Source: Myxococcota bacterium (GTDB taxonomy: Bacteria; Myxococcota_A; UBA9160; SMWR01). Taken from it: 64,000 nucleotides of DNA. The notes beneath the pieces are model-generated. The model worked only from the letters and a program-made list of their open reading frames with translations. It had not been told where the DNA came from and ran no database searches. The translations under genes and the position numbers were made by a program. Shown one piece after another: positions 26,871-35,660 of this stretch (position 1 is the stretch's first letter; each line of letters begins with the position of its first letter). Location of the stretch: positions 52,129 through 116,128 of the forward strand of contig JAKVBI010000007.1 in assembly GCA_022447545.1 (NCBI GenBank), in the 5' to 3' direction.

Positions 26871-27887
26871 TCAATGACTCCAGAGCCGACGCAGAGCATC
26901 CGCGTAGGTGGTGCGGTGACGGTCTAACTCAGCTGCTGCTTCCGTATCCATCAAGTAGTTCTCCAACTCTGCAAGTCGAGGATAGGGAACTTGTGGATCC
27001 AAGTGGTGAAGAAGGTGCCGGTTGAACCCTGCACCCCCCAAGGTTGATGCCAACGGCCCGTCTCCGAAGAGCCGATTGTAAGGCCCGTGGGCAACTTTTC
27101 GGTAGTCAACCCCTCGCTCGGCCTCTTGACTCCGGTGCTCGAGGCATTGTCGAACCGAAACCCAGAACGGATACCAGGAAAGCACACCGAGGGCCCAAGC
27201 CAGAGAAACCGGCCAGTGACCAACCGCCATCAGAAGGCACAGAATCGAAAAATGCAAAGCGATCGCCAAAATGAGTTGAAGTCTGGATTTCGAAAGAAAC
27301 TCAGATCCACTCTTTTGGGACGTCACGATCTTCTGCGCCCGGGTCTGGCGATAGAGCCAAAACCCACGAATCGCCTTCAGCCCCGTTAACGATTCGAGCA
27401 CGAAGGCGATACCGAGAGAATCGAAGTAGTTTCGCTCTGTGTCGTCGACCTGCCCGAGTTTCCGGTGATGCTCGAAGTGGACGATCCGATACGCCTTGAT
27501 CTCCTGACCAATGAGCATTCCCACCCACAGATTGGAGAGGCGATCGTTCCACTCGCGCCTCCGAGCAATATTGTAGTGGGCAGCTTCGTGAAGGAAGAGA
27601 TTCACAAAAGCAACCCCGTAACCGATCAACGGGCTGCCCAGTGCAACGATCACAAAGAAGGATCTTGGAAATCGACCATCCAACCAGCAGAGACCTAACA
27701 CCGTGGCGATGAGTACGGCGTAGCCCCCAAGAAGGTCGCGCCAGACGATGCCGAGGCGCGGAGTCAAACTGCGACGAAAATCGCGGTATCGGATGCCGCA
27801 GTCATCGACCAGCGACGATTTGTCGATCACGATGCCGGTGGGGTATCTGGAATCTGCCTCCAACCCCTCGGCCCTGCTCCGCTCCAT
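26871..27887 (-). CDS. Membrane fatty-acid desaturase family protein
   Basis: A multi-pass membrane di-iron enzyme of about 338 residues. The three histidine boxes are HEAAHYN, HFEHHRK and HLLHHLDP, and helices lie between them (YAVLIATVLGLCWLDG, ILAIALHFSILCLLMAVGHW, LAWALGVLSWYPFWV). It should introduce a double bond or a hydroxyl into an acyl chain or a carotenoid-like compound using O2. The frame is open to 28034, but the first ATG giving a sensible N-terminus is 27887 (MERSRAEGLEADSR). Its stop touches the start of the methyltransferase gene. Divergent from P450 no. 2 across about 396 bases. Confidence 0.88.
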   Translation of the reverse strand: MERSRAEGLEADSRYPTGIVIDKSSLVDDCGIRYRDFRRSLTPRLGIVWRDLLGGYAVLIATVLGLCWLDGRFPRSFFVIVALGSPLIGYGVAFVNLFLHEAAHYNIARRREWNDRLSNLWVGMLIGQEIKAYRIVHFEHHRKLGQVDDTERNYFDSLGIAFVLESLTGLKAIRGFWLYRQTRAQKIVTSQKSGSEFLSKSRLQLILAIALHFSILCLLMAVGHWPVSLAWALGVLSWYPFWVSVRQCLEHRSQEAERGVDYRKVAHGPYNRLFGDGPLASTLGGAGFNRHLLHHLDPQVPYPRLAELENYLMDTEAAAELDRHRTTYADALRRLWSH

Positions 27888-28283
27888 TGAAGCGGTATAG
27901 CGCAACTCCGCGAACGACAGCCAGACAACGCTTTTAATGGGAGGTTTGAGCCTGAATTGCAACGGTACCTGGAACCTACGAGTCAAAGCACCATACATCT
28001 CGCAATTCGCGTGGCCCCTTGTCCAGATGCACATTCGAACTAGAGGAAATTCTCAACTGGACGGTGGCGGGAAAACATTCCCTACAGAAACTCGGATTCT
28101 GGTGTCCCCCATCCCTGTTCGTCCGCATAGGGGCGCGCTGTGGGCGATGAAGGCTCTCCTTTCGGCCTCTACACACTCGGCGCCCAGGAGCGATCCCGCG
28201 CCCCAGAACCCTGGGAAAATTTCGTGGACACCTCGATGAACAATGGGGGATCCTGGAGCGAATCACGAACAGGAAAGTCAATC
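27888..28283. other. Divergent intergenic region between desaturase and P450 no. 2
   Basis: It must hold the promoters of both flanking genes. Open frames on both strands here are only upstream extensions of the flanking genes and lack domain character. I see no repeat, hairpin or operator that stands out. Confidence 0.4.
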
Positions 28284-29498
28284 ATGGTGGATTACGACCC
28301 GTTCTCACCCGTCGCAATGCAGGACCCCTATCCGACCTATCGAGAATTGCGTGAGCATGCCCCGGTGTACCGCCTCGAGTCCTATGACGCCTGGGCTCTA
28401 TCGAGATTCGAAGATGTCTGGCAGGTCATTTCCGACGCTGAGTCCTTCACGATCGTGGAGGGGCCCAGTTTCGTAAAACAACAGATCTCCGAGCCTTTCG
28501 TGGAGGGCATCACGTCTCCAGCCGATTCGAACCGCAGCTTTGCCACATGGGATCCGCCACACCACACGCACATCCGTGCAGTGATGAGCCCCTATTTTCG
28601 CCCAGGAGCCGTGAGAAAACTGGAGAGCTTTGCCCGTGAACTGGCGGGCAGAACCCTCGATAACCTTCTCCCAGAGGGCCGAATGGACGTGGTGAGCGAC
28701 TATGCATCACCGGTGTCGGTCAGGGTCATCTGTCGCGTCATGGGAGTTACCGACGAAGAAGCCCCTCACCTGATCGAATTGGTCAATCGCTCAGCACGCC
28801 GCGAGACTGGAAAACCAGGCATGACCGCCGATGGCAGGCGCGCCCAGGCCGAGATGCACGCGAGGGTCGCCGAACAAGTGGTTGCGCGTCGCGCAGGGGC
28901 GGAAGGTCCGCCTGGGGTGATCGACAACCTACTCGGCGCAGAGATCGACGGCGAACCGCTCAACGACATCCAGATCGCCACGCAACTGGCAAGCCTGCTG
29001 ATGGGTGGAACCGAGACCATGCCCAAGATTGTGGCCGGTGGCCTCGTCGAACTCGAACGAAACTCGGATCAGCGACTGCGACTCGCGGCCAATCTCGATC
29101 AGTCCGGCTTTGCGTTCGAAGAGATGATGCGGCATCAAGGCGTGCTGCAGTGGGTTGGACGAACGGCGCTTCGCGAGGTTCAGGTCGGTGATGCCAGGAT
29201 TCGCCCGGGCCAGCGCGTCTTCCTCCTTCTCCAGTCAGCAAATCGAGACGAGCGTGAGTTCGACGACGCTGAGTCATTCGACATTGGGCGCCGTCCGGAG
29301 CGCAATCTGAGCCTTGGACACGGTCCCCACCACTGCATTGGATCCCAGGTGGCGCGCATGGAGGGCCGGGTTCTGCTGGAAGAACTGATGCGTCGCGTAC
29401 CCACCTACACAGTCGACATGGGTAAGGTTCAGCGACCCCCTTCAGACTTTCAGATCGGCTACACGGTTCTTCCGATGGAATGGAACTCAAAGACTTGA
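28284..29498 (+). CDS. Cytochrome P450 no. 2, with divergent core motifs
   Basis: A 404-residue P450. The haem loop reads LGHGPHHCIGSQVARMEG, so the usual leading Phe is Leu. The I-helix reads MGGTETM, where the second Thr of the common AGxETT is Met. ExxR is present in FEEMMRH. The meander keeps NRDEREFDDAESFDIGR. The DPPHHTHIR C-helix segment is normal. These changes sit near the oxygen-activation and haem pockets, so either an unusual reaction or relaxed constraint is possible. The frame is open from 28140; AGGAAAG before the ATG at 28284 gives the usual MVDYDPFSPVAMQDPYP start. Followed by a small membrane-protein gene and an SDR on the same strand. Confidence 0.9.
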   Translation: MVDYDPFSPVAMQDPYPTYRELREHAPVYRLESYDAWALSRFEDVWQVISDAESFTIVEGPSFVKQQISEPFVEGITSPADSNRSFATWDPPHHTHIRAVMSPYFRPGAVRKLESFARELAGRTLDNLLPEGRMDVVSDYASPVSVRVICRVMGVTDEEAPHLIELVNRSARRETGKPGMTADGRRAQAEMHARVAEQVVARRAGAEGPPGVIDNLLGAEIDGEPLNDIQIATQLASLLMGGTETMPKIVAGGLVELERNSDQRLRLAANLDQSGFAFEEMMRHQGVLQWVGRTALREVQVGDARIRPGQRVFLLLQSANRDEREFDDAESFDIGRRPERNLSLGHGPHHCIGSQVARMEGRVLLEELMRRVPTYTVDMGKVQRPPSDFQIGYTVLPMEWNSKT

Positions 29499-29552
29499 CT
29501 GGCTGATCCGTCTTGCTTCTGTTTTTCTGATTGGACTTTTTTCTTCGACCTG

Positions 29553-29879
29553 GTGTTTTCAGGATTGCAATTTCCCCAGTACAGACGAGGCTTAGCCAAG
29601 GCGGTCGATCGGGTAGCGATCGGTTTGATGATCAGCTCGTGTGTCGGGATGCTGGCGCTCTCCCTGAAATTTCTCGTCGACGAGAACTCTCTATATATTC
29701 CCGTGGTCGTTTTTGGCATCATTTCTCTCCTTCTGGGCCATGCGGACCTCAAGGGCTACGAGAACAAAACCCTCATCGAAAAAAAGCGAATCTCGAGACA
29801 CTTGACCCACATGCTGGCTGGAGCCATTGCTGTCGTCACAGCCGTTCTGTTCGTCAATGCAGACGTCGGGTCCGTATGA
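29553..29879 (+). CDS. Small membrane protein, possibly a 3'-shortened family member
   Basis: 108 residues with three hydrophobic segments (VAIGLMISSCVGMLALSL, YIPVVVFGIISLLLG, HMLAGAIAVVTAVLFVN). HADLKG and RISRHLTHMLAGAIAVVTAVLFVNAD resemble a family of uncharacterised four-helix membrane proteins that normally run about 30 residues further with another helix. Here the frame stops straight after NADVGSV. The start is a GTG with no clear ribosome site. It may be a real short protein or a remnant. Between P450 no. 2 and the SDR at 30009, same strand. Confidence 0.5.
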   Translation: MFSGLQFPQYRRGLAKAVDRVAIGLMISSCVGMLALSLKFLVDENSLYIPVVVFGIISLLLGHADLKGYENKTLIEKKRISRHLTHMLAGAIAVVTAVLFVNADVGSV

Positions 29880-29985
29880 ATCTGGTAGATACTTCCCACT
29901 GCGTTGATCACGCCATGTATCGTTTGATGGAGCAGGAAGGTCTTGCGATGAAAGGCCGAGACGAAATGAAGAAGAGGTCCAAACC

Positions 29986-30012
29986 ATGACCCAATGGAAG
30001 ATGCACCTGTGA
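29986..30012 (+). CDS. Possible 8-codon leader ORF overlapping the SDR start
   Basis: GAGG seven bases upstream of an ATG at 29986 opens an 8-codon frame (MTQWKMHL) whose TGA overlaps the GTG start of the following SDR as GTGA. This arrangement would allow translational coupling. It could also be chance; no regulatory amino-acid run is evident. Confidence 0.3.
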   Translation: MTQWKMHL

Positions 30013-30764
30013 ATCGACTCTCGGGCAAGGTCGCACTGATCACCGGGGCTGCCCGCAACATGGGGGCAGAGGAGGCTCGGATTTTCGCTCGTGAAGGCGC
30101 GCGGGTGCTGATCACGGACGTACTGGAGGAGGCAGGTGCCAACTTGGCCGAAGAAATTGGAGAATCCGCCTCGTTCCGTCGACTCGATGTCACACGTGAG
30201 GACGACTGGGAACAGACGGTGGCCCATTGCCTCGAGCTCTTTGGTCGGGTCGATGTTCTACTTCAAAACGCTGGCATCGTGCCGATGGCTCCCCTGGAAG
30301 AACTGACACGGGAACAATACGAAGCCTGCATGAACGTGAACGCGACGGGCACCTTCCTGGGCATGCGTGCCGTCACCAAGCCGATGCGCCTGGGAGGCGG
30401 AGGCTCGATCATCAACATTTCGTCCATTCAGGGCATGGTTGGATCTCCGAATTTGCTGTCCTACACCGCTAGCAAATTCGCGATCCGGGGTATGACGAAG
30501 GCAGCAGCTTTGGAACTGGGACCTCACAAGATTCGAGTCAACTCGATTCACCCGGGGATCGTCCGAGTGCAGAAACCCCGCCCGGGACAGCCGGTCCAAA
30601 CGCCCGACTACGAAGCCATGGGGGCAGGCATTCCACTCCGCCGTGTGGCGGACGTGAGCGACATCGCGCGAACGGCCCTGTTTCTGGCCTCGGATGAATC
30701 TGCCTACACGACGGGCTCTGAATTCATCGTCGACGGCGGGATGCTCGCGGGTCCCACCTACTGA
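30009..30764 (+). CDS. SDR family oxidoreductase
   Basis: A classical SDR of 251 residues: TGAARNMGAEEA as the cofactor site, LQNAG in the NNAG position, NISSIQG, YTASK and the C-terminal FIVDGGMLAGPTY. The layout resembles bacterial 3-alpha/20-beta-hydroxysteroid and 3-oxoacyl-type dehydrogenases that use NAD(H). The start is the GTG at 30009, which gives MNRLSGKVALITG with GGAAG eight bases upstream; an in-frame ATG at 29994 would add five residues. It follows P450 no. 2 and the small membrane protein, so it may oxidise the alcohol made by that P450. Convergent with the Ddn-type gene through a hairpin. Confidence 0.92.
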   Translation: MNRLSGKVALITGAARNMGAEEARIFAREGARVLITDVLEEAGANLAEEIGESASFRRLDVTREDDWEQTVAHCLELFGRVDVLLQNAGIVPMAPLEELTREQYEACMNVNATGTFLGMRAVTKPMRLGGGGSIINISSIQGMVGSPNLLSYTASKFAIRGMTKAAALELGPHKIRVNSIHPGIVRVQKPRPGQPVQTPDYEAMGAGIPLRRVADVSDIARTALFLASDESAYTTGSEFIVDGGMLAGPTY

Positions 30765-30779
30765 GGACTCGTAGAGTCC
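30765..30779. terminator. Hairpin between convergent SDR and Ddn-type genes
   Basis: GGACTC-GTA-GAGTCC is a perfect 6-bp GC-rich stem with a 3-base loop, starting directly after the SDR stop codon. Its place between convergent genes fits a bidirectional terminator. No T-run follows. Confidence 0.4.
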
Positions 30780-30806
30780 CGGTAAACCGAGATCTCGTGA
30801 ACTCCG

Positions 30807-31241
30807 TCAGCTGGGCTCGAGCACGACCAGCGGAATGTCGCGATCGGTACGTTCCTTATAGACGTCGTAGTTGGGCCAGTCTTCGGTCATGATCTTCCAC
30901 AACCGGGGCTTCTCTTCGGAACTTGCCGTCCGTGCTGTGGCCGAAAACTTGTCTCCAAGCACCTGGACCTCGACGTCAGGCGCCTCAGAGACGTTGAGGT
31001 ACCACTTGGGATGATTGGGAGCCCCGCCCATGGAGGCAATCACCAGCAAGCTGTCGCCGTCTCTTCCGTAGATGAGCGGCACCTTCCGCCGCTCTCCGCT
31101 CCTGCGTCCCGTCGTCGTCAGCACGAGACACTTTGCACCATTCCACTCGTGACCCACTTCTCCGTCGGTCTCCTCATAACGCTTCACGTGCTCGTCACCC
31201 AGCAGACTGGTATCGGGTGCCTTGTAGCCTTTCTCACTCAT
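30807..31241 (-). CDS. Ddn-type deazaflavin (F420)-dependent nitroreductase family protein
   Basis: A 144-residue split-barrel protein with the DUF385/Ddn pattern: CLVLTTTGRRSGERRKVPLIYGRDGDSLLVIASMGGAPNHPKWYLNVSEAPDVEVQVLG. In actinobacteria this family uses reduced F420 to reduce quinones and nitro compounds. Full-length, no signal peptide, so cytoplasmic or membrane-associated. GAGG nine bases before the ATG supports the start. It lies just downstream of an MFS carrier gene on the same strand. With the LLM enzyme at 20515 it implies that the cell makes F420. Confidence 0.9.
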   Translation of the reverse strand: MSEKGYKAPDTSLLGDEHVKRYEETDGEVGHEWNGAKCLVLTTTGRRSGERRKVPLIYGRDGDSLLVIASMGGAPNHPKWYLNVSEAPDVEVQVLGDKFSATARTASSEEKPRLWKIMTEDWPNYDVYKERTDRDIPLVVLEPS

Positions 31242-31283
31242 TCTTCATACCTCGTGGATCTACCAGATTCGAACTATACCGGA

Positions 31284-32606
31284 TCACCCGGATCTCACAG
31301 ATTCTAGGTCTCGACGCAATGTTCGCGCCCCCAGGAAGAAGTGAATCGCAGCCCAGAGATTGCTCCCAACCACGACAAGCAGCGCGTAGCGGATCGCCTG
31401 GCTTCCATATTCTGGCGTGAGCCAATCACTCAGGAATCCGACCATCAGCGGCCCCAGGCCTGTTCCAACCATGTTGCTCATGAACAGCATGACCGCAGAT
31501 GCCAGCGCCCGCATGTTTGGGCGCACGAGAGCCTGAGTCATGGCGATGGTCGGCGCCGTAAAGAATGCGGCGAGCATCGAGGCCGGAAATGCCATGGCCA
31601 GAGCCATTTCTCGACCGGCCAGCAGGTAGAACCCGAGGTAGAAGGGAAGGGCGCCCAATGTCGCAACCCCGGAAGCCCATAGATTCCAGCGAACATCTCG
31701 CCGTGCGAGCCAATCGGTGATCCGACCTCCCGCAAAGGTTCCGACCGCACTCATCATAGCGAGTACAGCCATCCAGGTTCCTACCTGTCCTGGGCTCATC
31801 TCATGAACGCGCATGAGAAATGGCGCGTTCCAGCTCCCCACACCGACGGAGGCAAAGGCATGCACCGCTGCTCCGATGAGCGTATGGCGCAGTGCGGGGA
31901 GTCGCGCCATCGATCCAAGCGCATCACGGAGTGGGATGTTCGAGAGTGGTGCCGACTCGAAAGCACCGCGAACAGGTTCTCTCAGCGTAAACCAGACGAC
32001 GGCCGCGAACACAATACCGGGCAGCCCCACCACGAGTAAGGCCTGTCGCCAGCTGAAGAACTCGGTCACCCATCCGCCGATCAAGAAACCCAGAACGGCA
32101 CCTAGAGGCGCACCGATTGCGTAGATCGCGAAAGCCGTCGCTCGTCGATCCGGCGGGAAATAGTCCGAGATCAGCGAGTGCGCAGCGGGGGAGCAGCTGG
32201 CCTCGCCGACGCCCACGCCAATGCGAGCCAGTAGGAGTTGCGGGTAAGTCCGAACGAACGCGGAAACCGCGGTCATCATACTCCAGACCACCAGCCCGGC
32301 GGAGATGACGGTACGCCGTGAGTATCGGTCGGAGATTCGCGCAATGGGAATTCCCGCAACCGCGTAGAAGATCGCGAACGCTGGACCGACCAGGAGGCCG
32401 AGTTGGAGGTCTGTCGCACCGAGTTCCTCTTTGATCGGTTCCAACAGGACATTGAGGATGTTTCGGTCGACCATGTTGAAGACATAGACGAGAACGAGTA
32501 CGCCCAACGCATAGCGGGTGTACCCGCGGGTCATCTCGTTCGGATGAGTCCCAGCTGAGCTGGCGGACTCAGAAGCTTCATGTTCCTGCGTGGGCCCTTC
32601 GGACAT
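31284..32606 (-). CDS. MFS transporter, Spinster/ACS-like
   Basis: A 440-residue carrier with 12 predicted helices. Signatures: YVFNMVDRNILNVLLEPIKEELG, DRYSRR in loop 2-3 and GVGEASCSPAAHSLISDYFPPDRRATAFAIYAIGAPLGAVLG, typical of the Spinster-like and anion:cation symporter branches. These carriers export or import amphipathic organics such as sphingolipids, organic acids or drugs. The N-terminal 25 residues (SEGPTQEHEASESASS) are hydrophilic; an internal ATG before TRGYTRYALG is an alternative start. Upstream of the Ddn-type gene, with 42 bases between, so probably co-transcribed. Divergent from P450 no. 3. Confidence 0.9.
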   Translation of the reverse strand: MSEGPTQEHEASESASSAGTHPNEMTRGYTRYALGVLVLVYVFNMVDRNILNVLLEPIKEELGATDLQLGLLVGPAFAIFYAVAGIPIARISDRYSRRTVISAGLVVWSMMTAVSAFVRTYPQLLLARIGVGVGEASCSPAAHSLISDYFPPDRRATAFAIYAIGAPLGAVLGFLIGGWVTEFFSWRQALLVVGLPGIVFAAVVWFTLREPVRGAFESAPLSNIPLRDALGSMARLPALRHTLIGAAVHAFASVGVGSWNAPFLMRVHEMSPGQVGTWMAVLAMMSAVGTFAGGRITDWLARRDVRWNLWASGVATLGALPFYLGFYLLAGREMALAMAFPASMLAAFFTAPTIAMTQALVRPNMRALASAVMLFMSNMVGTGLGPLMVGFLSDWLTPEYGSQAIRYALLVVVGSNLWAAIHFFLGARTLRRDLESVRSG

Positions 32607-32893
32607 GCATCCATACTACACGACGAGACCTCGTACGGAGAACGCTTCCTTGCAGAGAAAGTGCCCGAATGCGAGGAAATCCTCCGGCGACTCGAAGCAA
32701 TCGAATCGCCCCTCAGGCAACACCTCCCGAAGCAATGCCTCGACGACCTAACCAATTAAAGTGCTTTCGTGATGCACACGCTTGCTTCCATTCTCGACAC
32801 TCTGCGAACAGCTGCGATAGGCTGCAAGCATCGCGTGCACCCGTGCGGAACCGGTTGTACCACTGACCTAAATCTGCCCTGATCGGAGCCTCC

Positions 32894-34114
32894 ATGGCAC
32901 GACCTTTCGCCTTCAACCCCATTGATCCCACGGTTCGACGCGATCCTTTTGAATTCTACGTCCGAGGCCGACGCGAATTTCCTATCCACGCCCATGAAGA
33001 ATTTCCACTGTCTCTATTCTCGGCCTTCCGGTACGACGACGTACAAGCAATTCTCCGAGACGATGGCACCTGGTCCAATCAATTTGAGCCCGCTTTCGAA
33101 GGCACCCCACTTGCCGATGCTCCGCGTCCACCGGCCGAATCCATGCTCGCTCTAGACGGAGATCCCCATCACCGGCTGCGAGGGCTCGTCAACAAAGCAT
33201 TTACACCTCGCGTGGTCCAACGCCGCGTTGCCCAAATGCGAAGCTATGCATCAGCCCTGGTCGATGAAGCAATCGAAACGGGCGAGGTCGATCTCGTCCA
33301 GGCTCTCACCTACCCCTTTCCCGTCCAAGTCATCGCCGAGATCATCGGAATCCCCAGAGAAGACCAGGAGCAATTCAAGACCTGGTCAGACCGTGCCGTC
33401 TCCAACCTCGGGACAGGTTTCTTCCAGAACCCCAGCGAAGAAGAGATCCAGCAGGGCCAAGAACTGCTCACGGAAATGCGCGACTACTTTGCCCCTCTTG
33501 CTCGAGAACGGGCCCAATCACCCCGTGAAGATCTCCTTTCCGGCCTGGTACAGGCGGAACACGACGGTTCGAAACTGAGCTACGAGGAAATGATTTCGAT
33601 GCTCGTTCTCCTTCTGGTTGCTGGGAACGAAACCACTACGACGCTCATTGGAAACGCCGCCCTCGAACTCATGGCGCACCCCGAACAGATGGAGCGCTTG
33701 AGGAAAGACCCCTCTCTCCTACCGACGGCGGTCGACGAGGCCCTCCGCTTTGCGTCTCCCATTCAATTCGACCCGAGACGCGCCACCAGAGAAGTAACGC
33801 TTCACGGATGCAAAATCCCCAAGAACAGCATCGTGCTCGCCTGGATCGGTTCGGCCAACCGAGACGACGAGATCTTCGAGAATCCAGACATCTTCGACAT
33901 CAGCAGAAAGCCGAATCCCCACATCTCGTTCGGATTCGGTGTCCATTACTGCATCGGAGCGAATCTCGCGCGACTCGAAGCTGAGATTGCCCTAGAGGCC
34001 CTCGTCTCGAAGACAAAGCACATCGAGCGCTCGGATGACGCTCTCCTCCCCCTCCACGCGAGTCCAGTTTTCCGATCTGCGTCACGCATCCCAGTACGGC
34101 TCCTCCCCGCTTGA
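32894..34114 (+). CDS. Cytochrome P450 no. 3
   Basis: A 406-residue soluble P450 with canonical motifs: AGNETTTT in the I-helix, DEALRFASPIQFDPR with the ExxR, and haem loop FGFGVHYCIGANLARLEAE with Cys 353. The C-helix region reads LDGDPHHRLRGLVNKAFTPRVV; the AFTPR block is shared with P450s no. 4 and no. 6, suggesting related subfamilies. GGAG five bases before the ATG sets the start. It heads a plus-strand run that continues with a GPH carrier, an SDR, a TauD dioxygenase, P450 no. 4 and an acyltransferase, so a pathway with import and successive oxidations is plausible. Confidence 0.95.
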   Translation: MARPFAFNPIDPTVRRDPFEFYVRGRREFPIHAHEEFPLSLFSAFRYDDVQAILRDDGTWSNQFEPAFEGTPLADAPRPPAESMLALDGDPHHRLRGLVNKAFTPRVVQRRVAQMRSYASALVDEAIETGEVDLVQALTYPFPVQVIAEIIGIPREDQEQFKTWSDRAVSNLGTGFFQNPSEEEIQQGQELLTEMRDYFAPLARERAQSPREDLLSGLVQAEHDGSKLSYEEMISMLVLLLVAGNETTTTLIGNAALELMAHPEQMERLRKDPSLLPTAVDEALRFASPIQFDPRRATREVTLHGCKIPKNSIVLAWIGSANRDDEIFENPDIFDISRKPNPHISFGFGVHYCIGANLARLEAEIALEALVSKTKHIERSDDALLPLHASPVFRSASRIPVRLLPA

Positions 34115-34205
34115 AGACACGATGCATGGACTCACGCTGTAGTACTCGCTGAGCACAACAGCACCCTGAGGCCGTCGAGCTACCAAAGCGGATGGAGACA
34201 CTCGA

Positions 34206-35660
34206 GTGAGCTCTGAAAACCAAGCGCCCTCTATCTCACGACCGGTGAAGCTTGCGTACGGACTCGGGCAGATGGGGGACGCAATCGTTCACTTCTCTTT
34301 CGAGACGCTGGTCTTCTTCTACTACACCCAGGTATTGGGCGTCTCTGGAACTCTGGCGGGGCTTGCGGTCTTCGTCGCCCTCGTCTTTGATGCACTGAGC
34401 GATCCACTGATCGGATCTCTCTCGGATTCGACTCGGAGCCGTTTCGGTCGACGGCATCCATTCATGTTTTCCGGACCTATCCCGGTCTCGATCTTCTTTT
34501 ATCTCCTCTTTGTTCCCCCAGCCGACTTGAGCCAGGGAGCGCTCTTTGCCTGGCTTTCCGGATTTTCGATCCTGGCGAGAACCAGCCTCACACTTTTCAG
34601 CGTTCCTCACATGAGCCTGGGTGCAGAGCTGTCTCAGGACTATGTCGGTCGCACTTGGATCGTCGCAACCCGTATGAGCTTTGGCGCAATTGGATTTCTC
34701 GGAGCGTCGTCGGTCGCGTTCTTCGGGTTCTTCCGACCGAGCGAGGAATTCCCCGTAGGTCACATGAACCCCGAACCCTACGCTCAGTTCGCATTCAGCT
34801 TCGCGCTCATGATTGCGGCCGTACAGGTGCTTTCCTCCGTGGGGACACTCCAAACCGCGCGTGGGATTCAGGTCATGGGCGAGCCGATGCCGTTTCGACC
34901 CGCCCGTGTTTTTTCAGAACTTCGGGCTGCATTTGGCCAGAAATCTTTTCAATGGTTTGCGATCGGGGGAGTGATTGCAGCTGGCGCCTTGGGAATACGT
35001 CAGACCCTCGTACTTCACATGAATACGTTCTTTTGGGGTCTCTCGAGTCAAGAAACCGGGATCATAATGGTCATGACTCTCTTCGCCCTACTCATCGGAT
35101 ATCCATTTTGGGCTTCGATGTCCCGTCGGGTCGAAAAACGCCGCGTATTTCAAGCTGGGCTCTGGACACTCGGAATCTGTGTCGCCGCACCTCCCGCACT
35201 GCGCGCGATCGGCGCATTTCCGGATAACGAATCAAAACTTCTCCTCATTCCAGCCGTAGCGTTTTTTTCGCTTCTGTCTGCGCTGGGCGGCACCGGGGCC
35301 CAGCTCGCCCAAGGATCGATGGCGGCGGACATTACCGATGAGAACGCTCTGGCGACCGGCCTGCGTCAGGAAGGAGTCTTCTTCGGGTCTGTCAATGTCC
35401 TGGTCAAGTGTTCATCTGGTTTCGGCCATCAGTTGGCTGGGATTGCTCTGGATTTGATTGGTCTACCCGCAAGTGCCCAACCCGGAGAGGTCTCCGACGA
35501 AATCATCGCTGATCTAGGTTGGATATATGGGATGAGCGTATTGGCGATCACAGCCATGGCGGCTTGGGCAATCAACCGATACCGACTCGACCGAAAGCGG
35601 GTCGCAGAGATCCAGAAAATCCTGTCCGATCGCTCCGATTCCAAGTCCCAGTTTGAATGA
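34206..35660 (+). CDS. MFS transporter of the GPH type
   Basis: A 484-residue, 12-helix carrier. The N-terminus KLAYGLGQMGDAIVHFSFETLVFFYYTQVLG, the loop DALSDPLIGSLSDSTRSRFGRRHPFM and VPHMSLGAELSQDY are characteristic of the GPH/MelB branch. C-terminal half has LGGTGAQLAQGSMAADITDENALATG and RQEGVFFG, also typical. Start is a GTG with GGAG upstream. It follows P450 no. 3 by 92 bases and is probably in the same transcript, so its solute may be a P450 substrate or a glycoside of it. Related in type to the carrier at 591 but longer. Confidence 0.9.
   Translation: MSSENQAPSISRPVKLAYGLGQMGDAIVHFSFETLVFFYYTQVLGVSGTLAGLAVFVALVFDALSDPLIGSLSDSTRSRFGRRHPFMFSGPIPVSIFFYLLFVPPADLSQGALFAWLSGFSILARTSLTLFSVPHMSLGAELSQDYVGRTWIVATRMSFGAIGFLGASSVAFFGFFRPSEEFPVGHMNPEPYAQFAFSFALMIAAVQVLSSVGTLQTARGIQVMGEPMPFRPARVFSELRAAFGQKSFQWFAIGGVIAAGALGIRQTLVLHMNTFFWGLSSQETGIIMVMTLFALLIGYPFWASMSRRVEKRRVFQAGLWTLGICVAAPPALRAIGAFPDNESKLLLIPAVAFFSLLSALGGTGAQLAQGSMAADITDENALATGLRQEGVFFGSVNVLVKCSSGFGHQLAGIALDLIGLPASAQPGEVSDEIIADLGWIYGMSVLAITAMAAWAINRYRLDRKRVAEIQKILSDRSDSKSQFE

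Noticed and set aside
25779-26927. Plus-strand open frame of 382 codons over the methyltransferase
   Set aside because: Shadow of a methyltransferase with clear SAM motifs on the minus strand.
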